64,000 nucleotides of DNA. Source: Capitulum mitella. Taxonomy: Eukaryota > Arthropoda > Thecostraca > Pollicipedomorpha > Pollicipedidae. This document shows positions 32,441 through 44,212 of the stretch, piece by piece. The DNA is taken from assembly GCA_030062745.1 (NCBI GenBank), contig CP099842.1, forward strand, positions 8,191,838-8,255,837, read 5' to 3'. The position numbers and the translations under genes were made by a program. The notes beneath the pieces are model-generated. The model searched no databases, was not told where the DNA came from, and saw only the letters and a list, made by a program, of their open reading frames with translations. The first letter of the stretch is position 1. Each line of letters opens with the position of its first letter.

Positions 32441-33639
32441 CAGCGGCCGCGGTACCCGCCCCGGGCGCAGCTACCTCCCGCCGGCGGTCGGTGTCTGCTG
32501 ACCTCTGACCCGCCGCGGCTGAGGCCTCCCCTGCAGCGCCCGGCGAGGCAGGCAGGCGCCGGACCATATGGCCGGGAAGGCAGGCAGCACGTGCCTGGCA
32601 GCATGCGGCTGGTCTAGGAGCCGAGCAGCGATGTTGCGCCGGAGCTGAATTTCGGGGTCGAAGCCCCATGACCGCTGTTCTGAGAGATGACGACGTGTCA
32701 TCGGGGCTGGCGCCGGTGAGCAGGCGAGGACCACGAGTCGGGTGACAGTCAGCAACACCAGCGGACGCAGGAAGTCTCGGTGCATGAAGCAATCAGCAGC
32801 AGTTGACCAGGCGGAGCAGACAGAAGATTCCTAGGAAACACTCAGCCAATCAGGCCATCCACTCGCTAGGCCTTGTGGGGAGGCAGAGTTAGGAACCTGT
32901 CTCGGGCGTGGCTGCAGACAGCTACAAAATTTCGCACGTCCATAGACAAATGACTCAGGAACCCCATTGTATACCACCGTATCACATCGTCGACGCTGTG
33001 TTCTTTTAGCATGCATGACAATTACATATCTAGATTTTTGTGTCATGTTGCACAGCTTCCATTAGGCCATGACTAAAGAAGTAAATTGACTGTACTGAAG
33101 TAAACGCACTGATGACGATAGAAAGCTTTTCACCAGAATCCACCTCAGCCACTCTACCGCCGCTCGACAGTGCTACCTGCCAAACCGTCAGTGCTACCAT
33201 TTTTGCGACAGCATTTTATGCTACTAGAACTCTCAAAATCTTTTCATTTGTTTGATAATTACGTTTAATGTAATTCCAACGGCAAAAATGTTGGTTGGTG
33301 ATGGCACTGTTTCCGCAAAATAACAAGAATTATCAATCCGTTTTATTCGTACAGCAAGGGTGCTTAATAATTTTTTTTTACACTGTACATAGTACGAAAA
33401 CCTCTAGGAAACTTGAAAAAATGTTGCAAATCACCGTTCCCTAATGACGTAGGATTGTCAACATTTACGATTGTAGTCTGACGCACGATTTTACGCCAGA
33501 TGCATTCTGACTCGGCAGATCATTGGCTGTTGCCTGCTAAAAAAAAACAGCATCATCACGTTCATTGCGTTGGCTTTGATCGCGATCAATTTCATACATG
33601 TTCTAGCGTTAGTATTGCATCCTGTCTTAACCCATGCCT

Positions 33640-33753
33640 CTGCTGGTCACGTTTCGCGTGTCGTTCCTTTTCCCTGTCCACGGCCGGCCGGCTGGAATTC
33701 CCACTGGCCGCTTGTGACGGTGTTGTCTCTGTTTCTGCGCTCAGGCGAGCGCC
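33640..33753 (+). promoter_or_regulatory. GC-rich 5' flank of the F-box gene
   Basis: GC content rises sharply about 100 bases before the start codon, within otherwise AT-rich DNA. The ATG at 33754 sits in a GCGCCATGG context, close to the animal initiation consensus. An AG at 33743-33744 (GCTCAGG) after a pyrimidine-rich run (TTGTCTCTGTTTCTGCGCTCAG) could be a splice acceptor, so the transcript may begin in an upstream non-coding exon. Confidence 0.35.
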
Positions 33754-36700
33754 ATGGACTTGCCGGAGGGGGCGGTCGGCCTGCACACCCACTGCGAACA
33801 CTGCGTGAAGGTGTCGCGCTGCGCCCAGGCGGCGTCCGTGGCCGGCGAGCGGTGCGAACTGGCCGAGTGTCCGGCCGGCTGCGGCCGCCAGATGCACCGC
33901 TGCAAGGCCGAGGAGCACCGCCTGCTCTGCCCGGAGGAACGGGTCAGTCCGCCGCCGGTCACCCGCCGACAGCGGAGTCCTATCGGCGAGTCGATTGGCA
34001 CCTACCGGCGGGCGAAGTGGCATGACCGCGCCGGTTCGTAGCGGACGGTGTGGACTTGTCGTATCCATCGGTAACCGTGCGGAAACTGCTTTTCGCGGTT
34101 GTCCATTGCATTTACTGTCGGTGTCCTCGCCAAAGCCACGAGGTCTGATGAGCTGGCTGGCGGCTGGCGGCCGTTTGTTGTGACGTTGCGCTGTCTGGAG
34201 ACACTGCTGCTGCTGTCGCCGTGCTCGAGACTCAGTAAGAACGTCGTCCGGTCGGCGCCGCTCAGCCGTCGGCCTCTGACCGGCCCCTGACCGAACTCTG
34301 ACCGGCCTCTGACTGGACTCTGACTAGCCTCTGACTGGCCTCTGGCCGCCCATTGACCGGCTCCTGACCGAACTCTGACCGGTCCCTGACCGACCTCTGA
34401 CTGGCCTCTGGCCGTTCATTGACCGGCGTCTGACCGAACTTTGACCGAACTCTAACCGTCCTTTGATCGCTCTCTACCGAACTCTGATCGTCCTCTGCTC
34501 GACCTCTGACCGGGACGTCACCGGCAGGTGGCCTGTCTGAGTGCCGAGTACGGCTGCCCGGCGTGGCTACCCCGCCGGCAGCAGGCTGCCCACCTGGCTG
34601 CGTGCCCGGCCAGCGTGGTGCTCTGCATGGCCGAGTGGAGCCGCTGGCCGCAGCTGTTACCCGACGGCCGGCCACAGCGCAACGATAGCGACCACCAACT
34701 GCTCGGTGAGATGACCTGCTCCCTCCCCCCTCCCATCGACGGTCGGCAGTCGTTTCCACGTCTCCTGGCTTGTGAGTGAAGGGGCACCTCACCCGAACTC
34801 AGCGGACAAAACAGACTCCGGCTGTAAATGATTTCCTTCACTCCAGACGGGAGCCGAGAAACCAACCTGATGGCCGGCAGTCCCCCTCGCTCCTTCTCTT
34901 TTTTCGGCCCCCTGTGTGATCGTCTCAGCTGCGATACCGCGACAACTGTGGTGTTTCCCGCTGCGCTGTCCGTCGTGCCGAAACTGGACGCCCAGCACCA
35001 TCGCGCCGTCCTCGGTATGGCCCGCTCCAGGTCGTGCCGTCTCTGCTCCGGTGCCGTGTCGGCCGCGGTGTGAGCGGCGCCCTCTGCCGGCAGATGAGGC
35101 CCTTGCTGGAGCGGGACCAGCGGCTGCTGCGCAGTTGCCTGGCGCCTGCTCTGGGCGCCGCCCGCCGGCTGCACGAGTTCCCGCCGGTGCCGCTCCGTCT
35201 GCCGGGCACCTTCGACTGCTCCCACTTGGCGCCCGAACTCAAACTGGACCGGGAGGCCGCCGCCGCCGAGCAACAGACCGATACCCCGCCCGGTACGTCA
35301 GGCGCCCCGCCGATAGGTCAGGCGCCCCGCCGGTAAGTCAGGCGCCCCGCCGGTACGTCTAGCGCCCGCTGTTGCCTCAGCCACCCCCCTGGTACGTCAG
35401 GTGCTCGCCGGTATGTCAGGCGCCCGCCGGTATGTCTGATGTCCCGCTAGTGCGCCTGGTGCCCCGCCGGTACGTCAGGTGCCCCGCCGGTACGTCAGGC
35501 GCCCCTCCGGTGTGTCTGGCGCCCCGCCGGTCCGTCTGGCGCCCCGCCGGTACGTCAGGCGCCCTGCCGGTACGTCTAGCGCCCTCTAACATCTCAGCCA
35601 CCCCCTGGTACGTCAGGCGCCCATCGATACGTCTGGCGCCGCGCCGGTACGTCTGGCGCCCCGCCGGTACGTCAGGCGCTCCGCGCTGTATATGTGGCGC
35701 CCGCGCTGTATGCCTGGCGCCCAGCCTGTGCGCCTGACACCCCACCCAGTGCTCATAGCCGAATGTCTGAAGCCTCACACTGCGCATCTGGAACTCTGCC
35801 CGGTACGTCCGGAACTGTGCCCGGTACGTCCAGAACTGTGCCCGGTACGTCCAGAACTCTGCCTAATACGTCCGAAACTCTGCCCAGTACGTTCGGAACT
35901 CTGCCTGGCAATAGCGAGACCAGGATTTGTTCGCCATGGCCGTTGGTGTGTGAACTGCCTGAGACCGGCTTCCTGTACGCTCTGGAGGATGTCGTAACAC
36001 GGCCGGCCAACGCCGGTCGGAGCTATGATCGCCATTATTTCAGCAATGAGGACAAGTAAATTAGAGGCCGCTGCTCGTATTCCTGTATGTCATTGCAGGC
36101 TTTGCTGCTCGCAGTGCTGCTGAGTGCTCGTAATTTCCGTGGCGTGATGTGTTGCCATGTCATTGGCTTCTTTTAAACTGTACACGAATGTAAACGCCTG
36201 TCTCATCCACTTAAATGGTTAATAATAGGGCTTGCCGCCTGCTTCGTTAACAACGTTTTTGAAGACTGGACTGCCCGATTGCCAATAATATCGTTTTAAT
36301 AGCAGTCTGACCTTTGGGATCTTTGGTAAGTCTTATGCTTTGGGGCGTGGAATGTCATAAATGATGGTAACGTGCTCCTTGCTGGATACTATTGTGCGTG
36401 ACACACCCCGTTTACGAATGCACGTGATCTAACTTTGCATTTCGTTTTGATTATCCCGTCTTGGTGGCTGCCTCGATGTCCCGACACAAAAGGTGCAAAA
36501 CATGGCAAATGACCATCTCGCTCTTTTGCCCATAAGTATTCTTCTTAAACGCACACAGGATGCTGTGCGATGTTCTGTTAAATTTCTTTTGAGAGGATAC
36601 CCTTTTCGAGTCACTGCCCTTGACTGGCCACGGCAGCCCTCTGGAACCAAGACCATATTGGCAACGAAATTGCCGAGTTTTTTACTAGGGGATCCTGGGT

Positions 36701-38477
36701 TTTAGCCGCGCGTGCGCTATTCATTTCATGGGGCTGTGATTGGGGTTATGACGACCGCCGGGGCTGTGATTGGGGCGGCAAATGCAGCCTGTATGTCATC
36801 CTTTTACTTGGATAAATCTGCGCTGGGACATGTGGAACTTTACCAGACGACCTCTTATAGACATACTACAGTAAAATACGATGATTTTTTTGGGTTGATA
36901 TGGAGCACAAAAGAACGGGGTACACGCTGATGTGATTTTCAGCGCAAATAGCCAAGTATCTATGCGATATTGAAGCGGAATTGATAAAGAGTTCGAGGGT
37001 GAGTGCATCGCCTGCTTCCAGGCGTCGTGGCGCTCGAGAAGTGGGCGGAAGCCTTTGGGCTGCCGATACGAGGAAAAGACGGTGCACGGAGCTCCGTAAT
37101 GATGCTTCTTCTGAGTCGCTGTGATCTCTGAATCGCCAGCACCATAACCAATCCTGAAAAACGCTCAGAAGCGGCATTTACACATTACCGTCGCTTGCGC
37201 GTGGCACGTGCCGAGGGCACTGAAACTTGCTGTGTGCCATGCGATTGTCCGTTCAGTTGCCATTCCAAGTTGACGCGTTTCGAGATGATCAGACCCAGGA
37301 TTGCCGATAAAACTTGTCGGAACCGAAACAGTGTTTGGCGCTGTTTGTGTTTCCCGTTTTACATGTTATCCCTATGGGCTAGAAATCACCCCTGAAGCGC
37401 GCGGCACGCACCAACGACGCGTCGCAGCGCGACGAAAATCTGCGGATTTCCTGGTGGCGCGCGAGTGCACGGCATGTGCCCATCCGACAGTCCGTTTGAG
37501 CCCTAGACGGAAACAAATTTTTGTCGACTCGTTACTCAAATAGTATATAGACTAGGGCTTCCATCGTTAATTAATGTTCATGGGCGGTGAGCTGCCCAGT
37601 TTCCAAGAGTTTAGGTTTCAAAACATACTGACCTTTGGGATCTTTGCTTGGTTTTTGGCTTGGGGCCACGGATGGTCATAAATGACGGTAACGTGCTTCT
37701 TTCTGGACGCTCCTGTGCATGGCATACCCTGTTTCTAAATGCCCTTGATTTAATTTTGTATTTCGCTTTTGTAATCTGATCTTGGTGACTGTCTTTACGT
37801 CCGACACAAAAGGTGAAAAACATGGAGAATAGCTGTTTTCCTCCTTGCCCATGAACATTCTTCTTAAACGCACATAGGACGCTGTGCGATGCGCAGTCCA
37901 ATTTCTTTTCAGAGTGGGGCGCGAGACCTTTCGAACGGTGCACGGCACGCGCCGATCCGTCAATCCGTTTGGGCCCTGGACCGGAACAAAGATTTGACGA
38001 CAGACAGACAGACAGAGAGACAGACAGACACACATTTCTCAAATAGTATATAGGCGAGACCTTTCAATTCGCGCACGGCACTCGCCGATCCGTCAATCCG
38101 TTTGGGCTCTGGACCGGAGCAAAGATTTGTCGACGGACAGACAGACGGAAACACAGACACACGTTACTCAAGTAGTATATACATGTTTCCATGAGGCTAG
38201 TGCCACTGAAATAACTGCCAAAGGCGAACACGAGGATGAAAATGGTATTTTCATAATATTGACGATCTTTTGGCTTGTATGTGCATCCTTCCTTCTGACG
38301 TGTCTGTTCACGGAATATGGAGACTGGCTGTGACCTCCAGCAGGGTCCCGACGTCTCCGCCTCCGTGTGCCGCGCCAGGTGGCAGTGCCCTCCTCCGGCG
38401 CTGACGGTGCCCTCCTCCGGCAGGCCTGCAGCGCAGCGTGTGCAGTCAGCTGGCACGGGTCGAGCCGAACGCCGCGC

Positions 38478-38508
<31 letters not shown>

Positions 38509-40775
38509 AGCAGCGGCGGCCGACACTGGCAGGGACTCCAGCTACATGATCGTGCCGCCGCCGACCGCCGCGCTCGACACGTACGCCAACTGCGAGTGCG
38601 TGCACAAGATCGCCAAGGACCTGTGCAAGTTCTGCCGGCACGACCCGGAGCGGCCGCGGCTGGCCGTGCGCTACAGCTGGCAGCCGGCGCCGCCGGAGCC
38701 CGGCTCGGGCGCCGTCGTCTGGCGGCGCGTGGAGCGCACCGAGCGCGTGCGCGAGCGGCCCGGCAAGCACGACCTGGACGCCGTGCTGCGCCGCATGAAG
38801 CAGCAGGCGCTGGAGGAGCGCGAGGCGGAGCTGGCGGAGCAGCGCGAGCGCGAGCGGGAGCCTGACGGGCCGCGGCTGGCCATCACCGTGGAGAGCATCT
38901 CGCCGCGCCAGCCGCGGCCGCGCACGCTCTACACGTTCCAGTGCGCGCAGCCGCTGCGCAGGGACGAGTTCGCCGAGCACTACCGGCGCGTGCACGGCGA
39001 GGTGCAGGGCGGCGCCGGCGGCTGGCTCCAGCAGCGCTGCCCGCTGGCCCAGTACGGCTGCCCGTACGCCGTCGATAGGTGGGTGGCGGCGGCCGGCGGA
39101 CTGTCCGGGCGGCTGCCGGCCGCTGACGTGCTGTCGAGGCGATGCTGCGGCGCTCCTTGCCGTGGTCGTGGTGCCTCGGCCGCGGACGCTGGTCGGCAGT
39201 GGTCTGGCGTGGGTCGCCGTTGGTCGCCACTCGTTTTGTGTTACCCTGGCTTCGATGTGGAACTTAATGCCGGTGGTGGGCGGCGATTGGTACTTTCCTC
39301 TCGTCGTGTAATGGACTGTATCTGAGCCAGGGCCGCAACAGAAGCTCAGTACCATTCTTGTGACGGGCTGTATCTGGAGGGCGGCCGTCTGTTTCAGGCT
39401 GTACCTTAACCGGCCGCAGCAGAGGTACACCGTCAGCCATGTGACGAGCTGTATCTGGACGGCCGTTTCAGGCTGTACCCTGACCGACCGCAGCAGAGGT
39501 ACACCGTCAGCCCTGTGACGGGCTGCGTGGGCGTGGTGTCGTCTGACGGCGGCGCCGAGCCGGATGGCGATTGCAGACTCACCGATCTGCCGTTCGAGCT
39601 GCTGCAGCTCATCGCAGCCCGGCTCGACCCGTTCAGGTGCCGGCCGCGGGCGTGGAGACCGTCTCTGCGTCAGCACCGCGGAATGGCGAATGGTTCGAAG
39701 TCGTGGATGCTGGGCACGGGCATAACAGTATCCAAGGGTGTTGCTGTTTTGCAGGGTTGACATTGATAGCGTGCGGGTTTGCCAATGAGTTTTGTTGAGT
39801 TTGCCATGCATTTTCTTGTACTTGCTGACCTGCTTGCATGGCCAGGAATCTTAAATCACCCCTATAAGGTTAGTTATTTTTCATCATTTGATTTACCCAT
39901 CTCTGTTGTGGTTTGAACCATATCTCTACGACGCAGTCTGCCTGTTGTCTGTTTCAGCCTGAACCACCTGTTGGTGACGCGGCCTGCCTGTTGTCTGTTT
40001 CAGCCTGAACCACCTGTCGGTGACGTGTCGTCTTCTGCGGGACGTCTGCGGCTCGCTGGTGGAGAGCCGCGGCCTTGTCCTCCTCATGTGGGCTCCAATG
40101 GCGGTCGACGATGGAGTCACCTGGCGGCCGGTGGCCAAAGTACGACCTTAGCTGACATCATTTGGACCGGAGTCGTGGACGAGCAGCCTGCGTCTTATGT
40201 CGGCCTGCGTTGTTCCATTTCTTATGACGGAATCTCATGTGTCCCGCAGCTGTGTCGTGCGACATCCGTGTTGGTGTTGTAGTGGCTCATTGTTATCGTC
40301 CCTCAGAGTTTGCCCAGATCTGATTAAGGTCTAGTCTGATTAGATTGGCTCATATCTAGATCTGACCCGGTTCGGATCCTTTCTAACTCGGCTGGCAGTG
40401 CTGGCTCTTGTCCGAACACATCAAGCTCAGGTGTGACGGGTCCTGTCTCATACTTCATCCCCCACTCGGTCCCTGACGGTGTCGCCCATCTCTCACGTCA
40501 TCTCTCTCTCGGTCCCTGACGGCGCTGCCCGGTTCCAGAGCTGGCGCTTCAGTGGTGCGTTCGAGCCGGTGCGCGGCATGGGCTTCCACGAGGGCGTCCA
40601 CCTGGCGGACCACCTGGGCCAGTGTCGGCTCAGCGAGCGCAGCCGGCCCGCCGAGCCGTTCTCCCTGCTGCCCGTGAAGCGGCTCGGGCCTCGCGCCGAC
40701 GACGAGCTGCAGCAGCGCATGTCCAGGGCGCGCGCCTGCCTGGACTGGGGCCGGGCCGGCCGGGCGCGGCCGTAG
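33754..40775 (+). CDS. FBXO30: F-box protein of the FBXO30/FBXO40 family, eight-exon model
   Basis: Exons: 33754-33942, 34528-34705, 34929-35014 (probable), 35094-35292, 38424-39078, 39499-39636, 40004-40139, 40539-40775. All have GT/AG borders and matching phases, giving about 605 residues. Exons 1-2 encode the TRAF-type zinc finger (HCEHC; CPAGCGRQMHRCKAEEHRLL; AEYGCPAW; HLAACPASVVLCMAEWSRWP). Exon 4 has the LLERDQRLLRS block. Exon 5 has a poly-Pro/Ala run, a CECVHKIAKDLCKFC cysteine cluster, a charged coil and the second finger (FQCAQPLRRDEFAEHY; QRCPLAQYGCPY). Exons 6-7 hold the F-box (LTDLPFELLQLIAARLDPF, then NHLSVTCRLLRDVCGSLV). Exon 8 is the family C-terminus (SWRFSGAF...LADHLGQC). 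The protein should be a substrate receptor of SCF ubiquitin ligases. Exon 3 is placed because exons 2 and 4 are out of phase without it; family homology does not support its sequence. Confidence 0.9.
34262..34510 (+). repeat. Minisatellite of CTCTGACCG units at the 3' end of F-box intron 1
   Basis: About 240 bases of 10-12 bp units of the type CTCTGACCGG/CTCTGACTGG, stopping some 20 bases before the exon-2 acceptor (CCGGCAG|GTG at 34527/34528). Each unit contains CTGAC, which matches the animal branch-point consensus; about a dozen exact copies are present. Confidence 0.85.
35290..35910 (+). repeat. Minisatellite copying the exon-4 splice donor
   Basis: Exon 4 ends CCCG|GTACGTC at 35292/35293. 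From that point a 20-bp unit (GGTACGTCAGGCGCCCCGCC) repeats with variation to about 35710, and a related 21-bp unit (CGGTACGTCCGGAACTCTGC) repeats at 35795-35905. About 13 units keep GGTACGT and one has GGTAAGT, so the intron opens with a ladder of consensus donors. One unit step would change the reading frame. Confidence 0.9.
36300..38180. repeat. Three related dispersed-repeat copies inside the F-box intron
   Basis: Segments at about 36300-36660, 37480-37560 and 37620-38180 share TCATAAATGA(T/C)GGTAACGTGC, CCGACACAAAAGGTG, AACATTCTTCTTAAACGCAC and a tail CCGTTTGGGC.CTGGACCGGA..AAAGATTTG followed by a (GACA)n run and CTCAAATAGTATATAG. The tail occurs twice in direct order at 37930-38060 and 38060-38180. 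No terminal inverted repeats were found. The type is unknown. Confidence 0.6.
38474..38520 (+). repeat. (CCG)n triplet run in F-box exon 5
   Basis: A run of CCGCCG triplets encodes about 11 consecutive prolines followed by alanines. It lies in the linker between the first finger region and the Cys cluster, a length-variable part of the family, so it is tolerated coding sequence. Confidence 0.85.
39340..39498 (+). repeat. Tandem duplication of the exon-6 acceptor region
   Basis: A unit running from GTGACGRGCTG through TTTCAGGCTGTACC to CCGCAGCAGAGGTACACCGT is present twice, with the two acceptor sites 74 bases apart (exon start at 39499, upstream copy at 39425). A more decayed third copy precedes it near 39310-39360. 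The phase-matching acceptor is the last; using the earlier one would shift the frame. Confidence 0.8.
39948..40003 (+). repeat. Tandem duplication of the exon-7 acceptor region
   Basis: TGCCTGTTGTCTGTTTCAG followed by CCTGAACCACCTGT occurs twice, the second exactly 46 bases after the first (acceptors before 39958 and 40004). Only the second continues into the conserved F-box sequence (NHLSVTCRLLRDVC) in frame. Confidence 0.85.
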
Positions 40776-41189
40776 GGCGGACCGCGCCGCCACCGCCCGC
40801 TCCGGCGCCGCTGGGACCGCAGACGCCGCCACAGAAGCGCTTTGTGTAGGCGAGGTCCACGGAGGCGATAGAAACGGTCTGCCGGATGTCTTTTGTCCGC
40901 AGATAGACTAACATTACTCTTGCTGTCCATTACGGACTCGTGGCTGTTACAGTTTGTTACGTCTTCGTGTTCCAGTTTTCTGCCGTGATAGACAACGCTG
41001 GCTTCTTGCCCTTGGCCATAGGCTTCGTTTCAAGCTCACTCACGATCGCTAAATCAGCCAGTCACGGAAACTAGTGCCACACTGGCAGGCCTTTCGTAAA
41101 GACGCGTCCCGGACTTGGGAGATCCTCCGGGTGAGGTCCTCGTCCTGCGTAATTTCCTCCGGTGATAGCTTGACGAGGAAACAGTGCTG

Positions 41190-41465
41190 GAATGCGTGAC
41201 GGATGGATGTGGTCCTATATTACCCCAGAATACCGCTTGTCGTGTGGCCGTTATCTGCAGTGATACACTGGGACGACCGTCCCCTGCCTAGTCAAAACCC
41301 AGGGCACAAAGCCGTTTTAGTGCAACGCGGCTCATAGCCAGGTCGCTCTCTGAACAGGCAGCTCGTTACTGTGGAGCGCACGTCAATGGTGGTTTGCCGT
41401 TCCGGCTGTGGCAGCGGAAGCACGCATTTAATAGAAGCCGTCCAGCCGGGTCGCCGTCGTCGAGC
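41190..41465. repeat. Dispersed repeat, copy 1 (pair with 50878-51137)
   Basis: About 270 bases share blocks such as ACTGGGACGACCGTCCCCT, CAGGGCACAAAGCCGTTTTA, CCAGGTCGCT, TGCCGTTCCGGCTGTG and CGTCCAGCCGGGTCGCCGTC with 50878-51137. After a further stretch unique to this copy (41466-41740) the homology resumes weakly. No ends or coding capacity found. Confidence 0.7.
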
Positions 41466-41779
41466 CATCTCGGGGGGGGGGAGGGTACCCCAGCCAGCGT
41501 CAGGCAGCTCCATTCAGTAGTGGATCAGCAGGTAAATGGTCTGGTCCGCCCCGCGTGTCTTACGGAGGCCGCCAATATCTGTCATTTGGGCTCGGTGGCG
41601 TTGCGACTAGCGGCGGGGGGAGGGGTTGCCTGACTCGTGGGTGCGAGGAGGCGGTGCCTGAGGTCATGTCAGGCCGACGATCGTTCGCTGCCGCTCGGGT
41701 TTCCCGATTCGGGAAGCATCACAATGTTGACGACTGACAATTTTATAGCTTAGTTAAGGCTAGCATACATCAGTTTATA

Positions 41780-42030
41780 TTCGCAATAATGAAGGTGTGG
41801 CGCTCCTTTTGTGATGTGTGGAAACTGCCGCGCAGCCAGCAGCGAATAATACACCAGCCATGGCGTACTGCTCGGTGCATATATAGGAAAACCTCCTGTG
41901 TGAAGTGTTTTCTGGACAAGGAGTTACTGAAGGTGATGGTGGAACATTGCCGAACGTTTCCGGTCGTCTTCAAGCCCAGCTCTCTGGCGCTCACCGCACT
42001 GCTCTGTACTGAAGTCCTGCCCGTCTACGA
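41780..42030 (+). repeat. Dispersed repeat related to 56040-56215 (opposite strand)
   Basis: TTCTGGACAAGGAG, GGAACATTGCCGAACGTTTC and CGGTCGTCTT near 41915-41970, then CACCGCACTG and GTCCTGCCC, match the complement of 56040-56215 in the same order. Both encode EHCRTFPVV in one frame, but neither shows other protein features. This may be an unrecognised repeat family. Confidence 0.5.
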
Positions 42031-42519
42031 CGGATCAATATGACTGGCAACTGATCAGCCACGCGACCGGCCTCTCGGCTTCACCGGCGTGAAGTGAACA
42101 AAGTTACGAACCGATTAAAATATTTCTGTAAAAAGGCACTAAGATTTCATCAAGAAGTAGACATATTTTCGGCGTTTCAGCGTTCTTAATGTGAATATTT
42201 TGTGCGAAAGAAGACATTGGAGTGCTCAGTTTTACTCCCCTACGCTTTCCATTAGTGCGCGTCTTAACTGATTTAATATACGAATTCGCTGTTTCCGACA
42301 GAAGCATATGTGGGCCGGCCACTGTCGGATTCAAGAGAAGGGGAGTCATCTGAGTTATGCTTCCCCCATCCTCTCGTTGGGAAAGGGGCCTAACATATCT
42401 TTTGGCTTGCAAAAAGACTTGTCTTTGGACCCGTCTTAAAAAACTGTCTTTCGTACCGAAAAGTGAACTTTTGGTTGTTTTTAAACACATTTCAAACCAG
42501 GTACCGTATGGAGAAGAAG

Positions 42520-43772
42520 CTTTAGAAACCCCTCCGGTTTTTGCTGGCCATTCCCAGGGTTTTGAAGCAACTTCACGAAACGTGGTGGCTTTAACTTCCT
42601 ACCTTTTCCTACGTATCATGCCAAATTTTCATTATTTAATTCCGTAGGGTCGGCTCCTGGCCAAATACTTAGCAGGTACCTCAGGCCATTTTTGGCACTG
42701 TGGAAAATAAAAGAAAAATGGCCGCCAAAAACGGAGTCATTTAGATGGAACGCAAAACTTTATGTGAATACCTAAGTGAATATCTGGGCAAAAAGACAAA
42801 AATATTTTCATTGATTTGAGGTTAGTTCACAGGTCAGAGTCAAAAGTCGAAATATGCTTTTATGAAAAGATTTTTGAAGATCGTTTTCAAGATTGTGTAT
42901 TATGTGATGGCGCTCGGCGGGGAGCCAACGGAACGGACGGTTCCCAGTGCGGTCTCCGACGCGGAGTGCGAGAATGTGGGAGGGGTTGTGAACACGTTGA
43001 GCAGTACTGGTGGAATGTGAACTGTACCAGTAAGTGTGGAGGCGTATATAAAGCACAGAGATACGTCACAATGACCTGAAATGTCGTCGCGCGTGCCCAG
43101 TATGACAAGGGCCATGAACGGGACTTTTAGAAATGTGGTCGATTTTAATGATTGGAAACGCTTCTGAACGACATGAAATAAACTCAAAGCCATTCCATAT
43201 GACTCTTAGGCGAAGGTCATGTAAGGCCAAAAGTCGTAAGTTGACCTGATGAACATGCGACCATGGCAGTTCCCCTTTGTCATGTCCCTGGCGCCAATAT
43301 TATTCAAGGAATGTACTACGGTTTGCGCTTCAGTATAAAATGACTAGGAAAAACTGGAAAATATTTTAAAGTTTTGTTTTAATTCAGTTTTGAAAACAAG
43401 AAATATTCCTGCCATTTTCGAGGCCCTGTGAACGCTTGCGAATTTTTCGAAATTTGGGATGTTTTGTGCCAGTGAGAAAAGTGTCATCCACTAGTTTTCG
43501 ATTCATGCCAGTTAAATTAAAATCGGTCCATAAACAGCGGAGTTATAACAAGAAAAAATACCCCATTTGCGGCTTTTCCCCCTGTATCCCCTTTCAAGAT
43601 TTAAAAAGAAACCTTGTTTTCCAAAAAATGCTGCTTCCTTCAAGAGGAATCGATTGCCGTTTGTTTCGATGAAATCGGACGGGCAGTTCTCGAGATCTCA
43701 GGGGGATGGGGCCGAATACCCCCCTCCCCCCACACGGGAACGCGCATGAGCGCTATGGGTACGGGAATGGGG
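42520..43772 (-). mobile_element. TTAA family-1 relative in reverse orientation, diverged
   Basis: Compared with the complete copy at 30.1 kb, the sequence runs in the opposite direction: 'CTTCACGAAACGTGGTGGCTTT' near the left, 'ACCTCAGGCCATTTTTGGC' at 42680, a reversed TGACCTTACATG-type stretch near 43210, and 'CGGGAATGGGGTTAA' at the right (TTAA 43773-43776). The left terminus is eroded. It carries no coding capacity and is more diverged than the other copies. Confidence 0.6.
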
Positions 43773-43899
43773 TTAATGCATGTTAATTTTCGAAAATGAC
43801 GAAACAAGTGGCCGAAATCCGGGGAGGAATCAACATTTCGTGGAAGATTACATTACCCGAATGGGGATTTGGTTCCCCCCGCTTAGTGCATCGCTTTGA

Positions 43900-44115
43900 T
43901 CCGTCCTTGGGGCCGGATGCCTATCGCCTGCTGGCGCCAGTCGGTGGTCGTGGTCGGTCTGACGTGCCTGCGAGACTCCTTCCTGCCCCTGCTGTACGGT
44001 CAGGCGGCCGTCGGCTGCGTGCTGCTGCTGGAGTTGCTGGCCGCGCCTGCCCGCGGCCGCCGGCGTCAGCAGTGCCAACAGACGCCGAGCGCTGAACCCG
44101 GTCCCCCCAGACTTG
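43900..44115 (+). pseudogene. 3' fragment of a further IR gene
   Basis: The frame reads WRQSVVVVGLTCLRDSFLPL then LYGQAAVGCVLLLELL and RRRQQCQQTPSAEPGPP, matching M4 and the C-terminal tail of the IR proteins at clearly lower identity than the three long copies show among themselves. Sequence before about 43910 is unrelated (TTAA element and filler), so only the last 65 or so codons survive. It lies directly upstream of the second IR locus in the same orientation, evidence of an older tandem array. Confidence 0.75.
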
Positions 44116-44212
44116 GTCCGTTGAAACCGTCAACTCGACTCTGTACTTACAACTCCCGAGCTGTCCGTCCCGGGGAATGAGGATTAACACCGGATGTGGC
44201 GTGTTGGTGCAA

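Noticed and set aside
35290-35910. Regularly spaced short repeats that might suggest a CRISPR array
   Set aside because: There are no unique spacers: the whole 20-21 bp unit repeats head to tail within a eukaryotic intron, so it is a minisatellite.
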